This document shows positions 1 through 5,915 of a DNA stretch of 8,242 nucleotides, piece by piece. The DNA lies in assembly GCA_947487095.1 (NCBI GenBank), contig CANKVI010000042.1, positions 1 to 8,242 on the forward strand, in the 5' to 3' direction. The number at the start of each line of letters is the position of its first letter. Positions within the stretch are counted from its first letter, which is position 1. The notes below the pieces were generated by a model, which did not search any database, was not told the DNA's origin, and saw only the letters and a list, made by a program, of their open reading frames with translations. Position numbers and translations under genes: made by a program. The DNA is from Acidimicrobiaceae bacterium (GTDB lineage Bacteria; Actinomycetota; Acidimicrobiia; Acidimicrobiales; Ilumatobacteraceae).

Positions 1-220
1 TCACCGCGTGACGCTTCACCTTCACTGGATGCAAGTGGTACAACACCGAGTTCATAATCACGTACGAACGGTTACGCGGTGAGTCGGTGTATCCCTTGCG
101 GAAAATTGAACCAGGGCGGAAAATTGAATTCCACGCCTGACTTCCCTGCAATGTTTCGCCCAACTTCGCTGCACGCTCTTTTAGAGTGAGGCGAGGCTTT
201 TCTTCAATTGTGCTTGCCAT
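1..220 (-). CDS. Cytochrome b subunit of a bc-type quinol:cytochrome c oxidoreductase (N-terminal part, cut by window edge)
   Basis: The first 73 codons of a gene that continues past the left edge of the window. The ATG at 218-220 follows a good ribosome binding site (GGAGA, about 6 nt upstream) and lies 24 bp after the ferredoxin stop codon, so it is the third gene of the minus-strand operon. The visible peptide starts MASTIEEKPRLTLKERAAKL and contains the signature YHLHPVKVKRH, typical of the soluble N-terminal stretch just before the first transmembrane helix of cytochrome b/b6 subunits in bacterial bc complexes. In that family the protein carries two b-type hemes and the quinol sites in the membrane; none of these residues is inside the window. 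A six-residue duplication (SIFRPG, SIFRKG) precedes the signature. The family call rests on this short stretch and the neighbouring electron-transfer genes, so it is good but not certain. Confidence 0.7.
   Translation of the reverse strand, partial: MASTIEEKPRLTLKERAAKLGETLQGSQAWNSIFRPGSIFRKGYTDSPRNRSYVIMNSVLYHLHPVKVKRHAV
98..128. repeat. Short direct repeat inside the cytochrome b gene
   Basis: The 13-mer GCGGAAAATTGAA occurs at 98-110 and again at 116-128, exactly 18 bp apart and therefore in frame. On the minus strand it encodes two successive SIFR motifs (SIFRPG then SIFRKG), consistent with a small in-frame duplication in the cytoplasmic N-terminal region of the cytochrome b protein. 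Confidence 0.6.
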
Positions 221-244
221 ATGTTTCTCCGTGTCCTGAAACTT

Positions 245-658
245 CTACAACCGCATGCCGTATGCGTAGCCGTGATTTGCTGTTCGAGTATGTGAATCGC
301 CAGTTGCAGCCGGAGCTCCAACTTTGCCAAGAATGATGACTCCAGTTGGGCAGCGATCAACACAGAGCGCGCATCGAGTGCACACATCGTCGTCAATGAT
401 GAACAACACGTTGTCGCTTGGGTCTGACCCTGGCATTTCCGTGCCCTGCGCTTCAGCAATTGCATCGGGTGTAACCATGTGGATGCACTTCCATGGACAA
501 ATATCCACGCAGCCTTCACACATGATGCATTCGCTCTGATCAATGTGAATGAATTGCTTTGGCTTTACAGCCTTTGCGAGGTAGTCGGCATCCACTTCAA
601 CGAGTTGATACTCGTTCGACCACAAGGGCATCGGTGGATTGGCGTCGGTCTTTGTCAT
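245..658 (-). CDS. Dicluster ferredoxin, 2x[4Fe-4S], in the cytochrome b operon
   Basis: A 137-residue soluble iron-sulfur protein with no signal peptide or membrane helix, so it should sit on the cytoplasmic side. Two complete CxxCxxCxxxCP motifs are visible: C44, C47, C50, C54 followed by PWKC, and C93, C96, C99, C103 followed by P. This is the pattern of 2x[4Fe-4S] ferredoxin domains. The linker between the motifs is about 38 residues, longer than in minimal bacterial ferredoxins, and there is a roughly 40-residue N-terminal segment and a 30-residue tail. The ATG at 656-658 follows the stop of the upstream membrane-protein gene by 5 bp, and the AAGGG ribosome binding site lies within the end of that gene, so translation is probably coupled. 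Cytochrome b starts 24 bp downstream. Context suggests it passes electrons to or from the membrane complex; its partner cannot be read from the sequence. Confidence 0.88.
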   Translation of the reverse strand: MTKTDANPPMPLWSNEYQLVEVDADYLAKAVKPKQFIHIDQSECIMCEGCVDICPWKCIHMVTPDAIAEAQGTEMPGSDPSDNVLFIIDDDVCTRCALCVDRCPTGVIILGKVGAPAATGDSHTRTANHGYAYGMRL

Positions 659-663
659 GTCAA

Positions 664-1140
664 TTAGCCCTTACGAACCAATGGTCGCCCATATGTTGAG
701 GTTGCAATTGCCTTCGGCTTTGCTTCGCCGCGCTTCTGCCACCAATTGAACATTTTCACCATTAGGGTCATCAACACAACATGGATGAGCACCACGATGG
801 TGTCGCGAATAGCTTCGTAGCTCATGGTGAACGGGAACTGCCCGCCAAAGGCCTTTGGCTTCAACAAGTCAAAGGGCCCAAAAATCAATTTGTCTTTACG
901 CCAACCCAAGTTCTTGTCGGCATGGTCGATGAATTGGTGAGGAACCACGCCAAACGCAATGAACAAAATGGCAAAAACATAGACAGCACCAAACATGGTC
1001 TCTCCCCATGTTGCTTTGCGGTCAACTGGTCGACGCTTTCCTACCCAATACACGCCATACGTCATCGCGAGTGTGAGGGCGAGTGAGAATATGAACGCTT
1101 GGTTCACTCCCGGCCATCGAAGAATGTCTATTGCCAGCAT
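664..1140 (-). CDS. Unknown three-helix membrane protein, first gene of the ferredoxin-cytochrome b operon
   Basis: I do not recognise this 158-residue protein. It has three clear hydrophobic segments: about residues 14-33, 49-66 and 112-132. The 45-residue loop between helices 2 and 3 contains charged and aromatic residues, and the C-terminal tail is basic (KRGEAKPK onward). Histidines H68 and H73 lie at the end of helix 2 and H120 lies inside helix 3; they could bind a cofactor, but nothing shows that they do. It opens the minus-strand operon with the dicluster ferredoxin (5 bp downstream) and cytochrome b, so a role as an accessory or anchoring subunit of that complex is plausible. The ATG at 1138-1140 is the only normal start before an upstream in-frame stop. 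Its ribosome binding site is poor: an AAGG about 14 nt upstream. Confidence 0.8.
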   Translation of the reverse strand: MLAIDILRWPGVNQAFIFSLALTLAMTYGVYWVGKRRPVDRKATWGETMFGAVYVFAILFIAFGVVPHQFIDHADKNLGWRKDKLIFGPFDLLKPKAFGGQFPFTMSYEAIRDTIVVLIHVVLMTLMVKMFNWWQKRGEAKPKAIATSTYGRPLVRKG

Positions 1141-1404
1141 GGTTTGCAGGGATGCCTTTCCTCGTGAAATCTCTCACGAGACTAGTCGGGCAATCCTCAA
1201 ATAGGTGAAAAGAGCGAGGTTGTGCAATCGTGCGATCCTGTGACGTTGAGCACCAGTTTCCGAGCAGACAATCAGACTGAAATTTCCGATTCCCGGCAGT
1301 CAGTCCGTAGTGTTTATCGCGCCCCTATTCCGTGATTTAGAGTAGGGAAAGATCATTGTCGAGGGCACCACCCTCTTAGGCACACAACGTATACGAGGAA
1401 CACC
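1141..1404. promoter_or_regulatory. Divergent intergenic region between the cytochrome c gene and the ferredoxin-cytochrome b operon
   Basis: This 264-bp gene-free stretch must hold promoters for both divergent units. On the minus strand, TTGCAC (1222-1227) and TATTTG (1198-1203), 18 bp apart, make a weak sigma-70-like pair placed just upstream of the inverted repeat at 1161-1180. On the plus strand, TAGAGT (1338-1343) resembles a -10 box at 4 of 6 positions but has no convincing -35 partner. A GAGGA ribosome binding site (1395-1399) serves the cytochrome c gene. The individual promoter boxes are guesses; only the regulatory nature of the region as a whole is well supported, by its position. 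Confidence 0.5.
1161..1180. promoter_or_regulatory. Inverted repeat, candidate Rex operator upstream of the ferredoxin-cytochrome b operon
   Basis: A perfect 7-bp inverted repeat with a 6-bp spacer, CTCGTGA-N6-TCACGAG, starts 20 bp upstream of the ATG of the membrane-protein gene. The inner core GTGA-N6-TCAC has the same half-sites and spacing as the published Rex operator consensus TTGTGAA-N4-TTCACAA. The 18-mer at 1162-1179 matches that consensus at 11 of 14 defined positions; the mismatches are C for T at position 2, C for T at position 12 and G for A at position 17. A rex gene lies at the right edge of the window, and Rex of Streptomyces controls respiratory genes. As it sits between a possible promoter and the start codon, it could equally be a site for another dimeric regulator or an mRNA hairpin. 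Confidence 0.45.
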
Positions 1405-2223
1405 GTGACTGAAATACCCGAACACCTACTCAAGCGTTCGAAGGAACGACGGGAAGCTGCTTCGGGTGGTACAAGTTCTGATTCTGGAACGTCTACTCCT
1501 GCAACAACTTCGTCCACACCAGCAGTTGCAAAACCTGTTGCCCCAGTCGTTGCCTCTACTCCTGCACCTAAGCCGGACCCCAGTTATGTCGTCGCCGCGA
1601 AGACGCGCAGAAAAATCCCGTTCTGGGCAATGGCTACTCTCAGCCTGCTTCCACTATGGGCATTTTTGTACTTGATCGCATTGAAGCCGCAGGAAAAAGA
1701 AGTTGAAGGTCCAATGGCAATTGGTGCAGCCGTTTATGGCACTTGCGCGGGTTGCCATGGTGCTGCAGGACAAGGTGGCGCTGGACGAGTATTTGCTGGT
1801 GGCGAGGTGTTGAAAACCTTCCCGAAAATTGAAGACATGTTGAACTTCGTGTACACGGGTAGCCAGCCGTATGTTGCAGCCGGCATTGCTTACTACGGAG
1901 ATCCAAATCGTGAAGGTGGCGGACACGCACCGCTTTCATACAACGGAAACCCAATGCCTCAGCAAGGTGAAAAGGCCGGTGGTGGACTCACCGAATACGA
2001 AATTCTCGGCGTAGTGTGCCATGAGCGTTATGCCATTAGTGGTGCGGATCCAGCCAGTGAAGAATGGAAAGAAGAATACGAGACGTGGTGCTCACCAGAG
2101 TCTGAAATCTTCCTTGCACTTGAAAATAGTTCGACTTCGTTTGACACCATTGAAAAAGACTTTGCGATGTTGACTAAGCCACCTCATGCAGTTGGCACAA
2201 CAGCACGCGAATCCACAAAATAG
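1405..2223 (+). CDS. Membrane-anchored monoheme cytochrome c
   Basis: A 272-residue protein with one covalent heme site, CAGCH at residues 114-118. A likely distal methionine ligand is M184 in the GNPMPQQG segment, as in class I cytochromes c. Residues 1-70 are a charged then Pro/Ala/Thr/Ser-rich low-complexity cytoplasmic segment ending in the basic KTRRK. A single transmembrane helix follows at about 71-93, so the heme domain should lie outside the membrane. C205 and C229 could form a disulfide. The start is GTG at 1405, with GAGGA 5 nt upstream. The gene is divergent from the ferredoxin-cytochrome b operon across a shared control region, which suggests it is the cytochrome c partner of that complex, carrying electrons toward a terminal oxidase. 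It has one heme, unlike the diheme QcrC of typical actinobacterial bcc complexes. The heme assignment is firm; the partner is inferred. Confidence 0.88.
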   Translation: MTEIPEHLLKRSKERREAASGGTSSDSGTSTPATTSSTPAVAKPVAPVVASTPAPKPDPSYVVAAKTRRKIPFWAMATLSLLPLWAFLYLIALKPQEKEVEGPMAIGAAVYGTCAGCHGAAGQGGAGRVFAGGEVLKTFPKIEDMLNFVYTGSQPYVAAGIAYYGDPNREGGGHAPLSYNGNPMPQQGEKAGGGLTEYEILGVVCHERYAISGADPASEEWKEEYETWCSPESEIFLALENSSTSFDTIEKDFAMLTKPPHAVGTTARESTK

Positions 2224-2231
2224 AAATTGGC

Positions 2232-2834
2232 CTAGGGGCCGGTACACACCACTTCTGTAATTTCATCTTGGTACAGATTTAACAACGAGATTGCATTCCC
2301 ATCTGGGAATTTATTGATGAAGTCGCGTAGCGACGTTGTTTCAGTATCGCAATTGCGCACAGTTGGAGTAGCAAGTGGAATTACCCAACCATTGCTCAAT
2401 ACACCCAGGTCGCCGCCTTGCAGCATGTCCACGAGAGTTGGAAGTGTCAAGATTTCTTTTCCGTTACTTGAATCAGCAGGAACGAGTGCAAACCACAGCA
2501 CTCCTGAGCCCAATGTGTCGGCGACAAGTACGCATGAATAAGGCGTTGTTGGCAACTCGCAGGTCACTTCACCAGGCGTGCCATCCACAATCCGCAGAAT
2601 TCGACCATCATCAAGAGAAAGTGTTGCGTCGCCGGCAGACTTGCCATTAGAAACCTGCCAACCCTCGCCAAATTCAGTAGTGGTTACTGCAGCAACAACA
2701 TCAATTACGCGACCATTAGTACCGCCTAATGAAGATCCACGATTTACCACGAGCAACATTGCAAAAACCAAGGCTGACGCACCAAGCAACATGCCGAGCG
2801 CTGCCCACAACCTTGCGGTGAAAAAATAACGCAT
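2232..2834 (-). CDS. Unknown membrane-anchored exported protein at the end of the hem operon
   Basis: I do not recognise this 200-residue protein. It starts with a short basic segment and one hydrophobic helix at about residues 9-31, either an uncleaved signal anchor or a signal peptide; the rest is predicted outside the membrane. The exported part has four cysteines (C92, C101, C162, C197), enough for two disulfides, and no CxxCH, CxxC or catalytic motif that I can name. There is no lipobox. It begins 9 bp after the hemL stop codon and has no clear ribosome binding site, so it is probably co-transcribed and translationally coupled with hemL. It ends 8 bp from the convergent end of the cytochrome c gene. 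A link to heme or cytochrome biogenesis is suggested only by this position. Confidence 0.75.
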   Translation of the reverse strand: MRYFFTARLWAALGMLLGASALVFAMLLVVNRGSSLGGTNGRVIDVVAAVTTTEFGEGWQVSNGKSAGDATLSLDDGRILRIVDGTPGEVTCELPTTPYSCVLVADTLGSGVLWFALVPADSSNGKEILTLPTLVDMLQGGDLGVLSNGWVIPLATPTVRNCDTETTSLRDFINKFPDGNAISLLNLYQDEITEVVCTGP

Positions 2835-2843
2835 GCAGTAAAT

Positions 2844-4184
2844 CTATTGCGCGCGAACCGCTGTAAGTGCCGCACGTTCAGTGCATTCAGCAAGTTGTTG
2901 CATCACTGAATCATTATGTCCAAGCCCAACAAATAATGCTTCATATGCTCCTGGGGCTAACGCCACTCCTTCAGCCAACATTGCATGGAACAGTCGTGCG
3001 TACATCTTTTCGTCGGTCTGCTTAGCTTCATCGAAGTTTGTTGGAGTGTTTGGCCCAAAGAAAGCACCAACAAGCGTTCCTACAACTGGAAATTGCGCAA
3101 CGATTCCGGCACTTGAACACGCATCGCGCAGCAACGTTGCCAATGCGCGTGCACGAGCGCCGAGTTCCATATATACGTCTGGAGTCAACTCGTTTAACGC
3201 TGCAAGACCAGCGGCAGTTGCCAACGGATTACCCGCAAGAGTTCCCGCATGAAACACCTTGCCAATTGGTGTGAGATTCTCCATCACTGCACGTGATCCA
3301 CCGATTGCACCAATTGGCAAACCACCACCAATCACTTTGCCGAAGCATGTGATGTCTGGCTTTACGTCGTACTTAGCCTGTGCTCCACCTTGGCCAATTC
3401 GGAATCCAGTAATGACTTCATCAAAAATGAGTAGCGCGCCGGCCTTGTCGCACGCAGCACGAAGACCTTCTAGAAAACCGGGTGCTGGTGCAATTACGCC
3501 CATGTTCGCAGCCACTGGTTCGACAATTACTGCTGCAACATCGTTACCAATTTCTGGAACAACGTTGTATGGAACGACCAACGTATTTGCAACTGCTTCT
3601 TCTGGAACGCCAGCAGTACCTGGAATCCCGAGTGTTGCTATGCCGCTTCCACCTGCTGCAAGTAGCGCATCTGTCGCGCCATGAAAGTTTCCGTAAAACG
3701 TGATGATGCGCTTGCGGCCGGTTGCTCCGCGAGCAAGACGCACAGCAGTGCTTGTCGCTTCAGTACCACTATTCATCAAACGAACTCGCTCACAACTTGG
3801 TACTCGCTCGCGAATTGCTTCTGCCAATTTCATTTCACGAGGTGTTGGAGCACCAAATGATGTTCCATCACCTGCCGCGTCACGCAATGCTGCAGTAATT
3901 GCCGGATGTGCATGACCCAAAATGACTGCACCGTAGCTTTGCACGAGGTCGATGTAGCGATTGCCCTCAACATCAACAATGTGTGCACCTTCTCCGCGAG
4001 CAACGATGTATGGCTCGCCGCCAACTGATTTGAATGCACGGATTGACGAATTCACACCACCAGGAATGACATTGGCTGAGCGTTCATAGAAGGTGTGGTT
4101 TGATGCAATTGCTTTTCCTGTGCACACAGTTGCGGTACAACCTGCTGAAACACACAAATTTGGATCACACAACGGAATGGTCAC
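2844..4184 (-). CDS. hemL: Glutamate-1-semialdehyde 2,1-aminomutase (PLP-dependent)
   Basis: The second step of the C5 pathway: a cytoplasmic PLP enzyme that converts glutamate-1-semialdehyde, made by HemA, to 5-aminolevulinate. From the GTG at 4182-4184 it has 446 residues. Family hallmarks in order are IPGGVNSSIRAF (about 40-51), LMNSGTEATSTAVRLAR (136-152), FYGNFHGATD (163-172), LLIFDEVITGFR (251-262), the PLP-binding lysine K283 in FGKVIGGGLPIGA, and HAGTLAGNPLA (312-322). The GTG was chosen because AGGAG (4190-4194) lies 5 nt upstream, overlapping the hemB stop codon; a longer reading frame to 4304 would overlap hemB by 112 bp. The first 28 residues precede the conserved core and carry cysteines at 6, 11, 16 and 21, which is unusual. 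No good alternative start lies between this GTG and the core. The gene follows hemB by 8 bp. Confidence 0.96.
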   Translation of the reverse strand: MTIPLCDPNLCVSAGCTATVCTGKAIASNHTFYERSANVIPGGVNSSIRAFKSVGGEPYIVARGEGAHIVDVEGNRYIDLVQSYGAVILGHAHPAITAALRDAAGDGTSFGAPTPREMKLAEAIRERVPSCERVRLMNSGTEATSTAVRLARGATGRKRIITFYGNFHGATDALLAAGGSGIATLGIPGTAGVPEEAVANTLVVPYNVVPEIGNDVAAVIVEPVAANMGVIAPAPGFLEGLRAACDKAGALLIFDEVITGFRIGQGGAQAKYDVKPDITCFGKVIGGGLPIGAIGGSRAVMENLTPIGKVFHAGTLAGNPLATAAGLAALNELTPDVYMELGARARALATLLRDACSSAGIVAQFPVVGTLVGAFFGPNTPTNFDEAKQTDEKMYARLFHAMLAEGVALAPGAYEALFVGLGHNDSVMQQLAECTERAALTAVRAQ

Positions 4185-4189
4185 TGCAA

Positions 4190-4194
4190 CTCCT
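4190..4194 (-). promoter_or_regulatory. Ribosome binding site that decides the hemL start
   Basis: AGGAG on the minus strand, 5 nt before the GTG at 4184. Its first two bases are also the last two of the hemB stop codon TAG, so ribosomes finishing hemB sit over the hemL start site, a typical coupling arrangement. It is the only strong Shine-Dalgarno sequence in this stretch and favours a HemL protein that includes the cysteine-containing N-terminal extension. Confidence 0.7.
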
Positions 4195-5173
4195 ATTGTT
4201 GGGTTTCGGCGAACCAGCGCGCGAAATAGGTCAAGATAATGTCTGCACCTGCTCGCTTTACTGCTGTTAACTGCTCGACAGCAACGGTGTCGTGATCGAT
4301 CCAACCATTTGCTGCTGCAGCCTTGATCATGGCGTACTCGCCACTTACGTGATATGCGGCAACTGGAACATCTACTCGCTCACTCACCGATGCGATGACA
4401 TCGAGGTAGCTCATCGCTGGCTTCACCATCACGATGTCTGCGCCTTGCTCAATATCTGCCGCAACTTCGCGAAGTGCTTCACGCGCGTTACGCCAATCTT
4501 GTTGGTAGCCCTTGCGATTACCGCCACCAGCAATTTGTACGTCTACCGCGTCGCGGAACGGGCCATACAAACCAGAAGCGTACTTTGCTGAATACGCCAT
4601 GATCGCAGTGTCGAGGAAACCGGCACCGTCGAGTGCTGCGCGAATTGCGCCAACTTGCCCGTCCATCATTCCGCTCGGTGCAACCACTTGAGCACCCGCT
4701 TGAGCTTGTGCCAACGCAGCCTTGCAATAAATCTCGAGCGTTGCATCGTTGTCAACATCACCTTTTGCATTGAGTACACCACAGTGACCATGCGAGGTGT
4801 ATTCGTCTACACACAAGTCGGCCATCAATACGATGCGATTGCCCAACTCTTCGCGAAGTTCACGTAAAGCAACCTGCACAATTCCATTTGGATCAAATGC
4901 ACCCGAGCCAACTTCATCTTTAACGGCTGGAACACCAAACAAAATAACCGCTGGAACACCAAGATCGGCAAGTGCACGTACTTCTTCCTTCAAAGACTCC
5001 CGTGTGTGTTGCATCACGCCAGACAACGATGAAATGGGTTGCGGCAAAGAAATGCCTTCGCGAACAAACAACGGTGCAACTAGATCAGAAACTCCAAGTC
5101 GTACCTCGGCAACGAGTTCACGTAGTGCTGGGCTTTGACGAAGTCGACGGGGTCGAGATTGCGGAAACGCCAT
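4193..5173 (-). CDS. hemB: Delta-aminolevulinic acid dehydratase (porphobilinogen synthase)
   Basis: Condenses two 5-aminolevulinate molecules to porphobilinogen in the cytoplasm. The 326-residue length from the ATG at 5171-5173 is normal for the family. The two Schiff-base lysines are present: K197 in AYSAKYAS and K251 in MVKPAMSYLDV. The metal-site segment reads DLCVDEYTSHGHCG, with C121, D123 and C131. This is the zinc-type C-x-C-x7-C motif with the middle cysteine replaced by aspartate, intermediate between the three-cysteine zinc type and the aspartate-rich magnesium type. I recall similar C-x-D forms in actinobacteria. The frame is open upstream to a TTG at 5215, inside hemD, but the family N-terminus (SRPRRLRQSPALREL) fits the ATG. 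There are 22 bp after hemD, and I see no strong ribosome binding site. Confidence 0.97.
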   Translation of the reverse strand: MAFPQSRPRRLRQSPALRELVAEVRLGVSDLVAPLFVREGISLPQPISSLSGVMQHTRESLKEEVRALADLGVPAVILFGVPAVKDEVGSGAFDPNGIVQVALRELREELGNRIVLMADLCVDEYTSHGHCGVLNAKGDVDNDATLEIYCKAALAQAQAGAQVVAPSGMMDGQVGAIRAALDGAGFLDTAIMAYSAKYASGLYGPFRDAVDVQIAGGGNRKGYQQDWRNAREALREVAADIEQGADIVMVKPAMSYLDVIASVSERVDVPVAAYHVSGEYAMIKAAAANGWIDHDTVAVEQLTAVKRAGADIILTYFARWFAETQQ

Positions 5174-5195
5174 GTCTGTAAGGCTACGGGGTCGT

Positions 5196-5915
5196 TTACA
5201 CGAATACGCCAGCAAGCGCCGCTACAACGCCAGCAGTAGAGGCTTCGCGTGCAACGGCGCTAATTATCATTCCACATTCAGCTGCTACTCGTTGCGTTGG
5301 TTCACCGATGGCAACAAACTTTCCATTTACTTGTGGTCCGGCCTGTGCACACCACGAACGCACAGCAGATCCAGATGCAACCAACACTGCATCAGCAGAA
5401 CGAATTTCACCAACTTGTACATCAGTAAGCAAACAATGTTCTGTCTTGTACGCGGCTACTTCATCTACTTGCATGTTGCGGTCTCGCAATATGCGCACCA
5501 CCTCGCCGCTCGTCTCCTGCGCTTGAACTACCAGTACTTTTCCAGATGACATCGGAAGCTCTTCTGCAAGCGACTTTCCATTTGCAGAACTCGGAACAAA
5601 GTCCACGTCACGCGCAAAAGCAATTGCCGTTGCATCTCCTACTGCGGCGAGCTTTGGGCACGTTGCACCACTTGACAAATACGGAGCAACACGCGAAGCG
5701 CCGTTAGCCGAGGTGCATATGACCCACTCATAGTCACTGACGTTGCGCATCGCTTGTTCGAAGGCAAATCCCTCATCATCTGGCTGTGAAATCTCAATTA
5801 GTGGTACAACCACACACTGAGCACCACGCTCTTCAATTGCGCGTTGCAATTCTTTCGCCTGCGCTCGCGGGCGTGTCACTACGATGCGCTTTCCTGAAAA
5901 CGTACTTTCAATCAT
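5196..5915 (-). CDS. hemD: Uroporphyrinogen-III synthase
   Basis: Closes and inverts ring D of hydroxymethylbilane to give uroporphyrinogen III, the branch point to heme, siroheme and cobalamin. The 239-residue protein has the sparse but recognisable family pattern: VVTRPRAQA near the start (12-20), VPLIEI (37-42), ICTSANGASR (66-75), AAVGDATA (90-97), VAAYKT (153-158), DAVLVASGSAVRSW (175-188) and VAIGEPTQRVAAECG (201-215). Two similar halves alternate in this way in the two-domain fold of the family. It is a stand-alone HemD, not fused to a methyltransferase. Its ATG overlaps the hemC stop in an ATGA (5912-5915), showing translational coupling. HemD sequences diverge strongly, so position in the operon adds much of the certainty. 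Confidence 0.94.
   Translation of the reverse strand: MIESTFSGKRIVVTRPRAQAKELQRAIEERGAQCVVVPLIEISQPDDEGFAFEQAMRNVSDYEWVICTSANGASRVAPYLSSGATCPKLAAVGDATAIAFARDVDFVPSSANGKSLAEELPMSSGKVLVVQAQETSGEVVRILRDRNMQVDEVAAYKTEHCLLTDVQVGEIRSADAVLVASGSAVRSWCAQAGPQVNGKFVAIGEPTQRVAAECGMIISAVAREASTAGVVAALAGVFV

Noticed and set aside
181..543. 120-residue minus-strand frame overlapping the ferredoxin and cytochrome b starts
   Set aside because: It is a shifted frame over the ferredoxin gene, whose two complete cysteine motifs are decisive.
1227..1236. Small palindrome ATCGTGCGAT in the divergent region
   Set aside because: Four-bp arms are expected by chance in a region of this size.
1361..1375. GAGGG-CACCA-CCCTC hairpin upstream of the cytochrome c gene
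   Set aside because: Only a 5-bp stem without extension or T-run; too weak to call as operator, riboswitch or terminator.
2229..2240. GGCC-N4-GGCC as intrinsic terminator of the hem operon
   Set aside because: The stem is only 4 bp and the T-rich run after it is interrupted; not enough to list as a feature.
3259..3684. 141-residue open frame on the plus strand
   Set aside because: Antisense to the hemL core; its Pro/Ala/Ser-rich composition is what the reverse complement of the GSAM coding frame would give.
4122..4184. Heme-regulatory motif in the HemL leader
   Set aside because: The cysteines are not followed by proline (the closest is C-D-P), so the CP motif is absent.
4185..4304. Longer HemL start giving a 486-residue protein
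   Set aside because: It would overlap hemB by 112 bp, has no family similarity in the added part, and the GTG at 4184 has a strong ribosome binding site.
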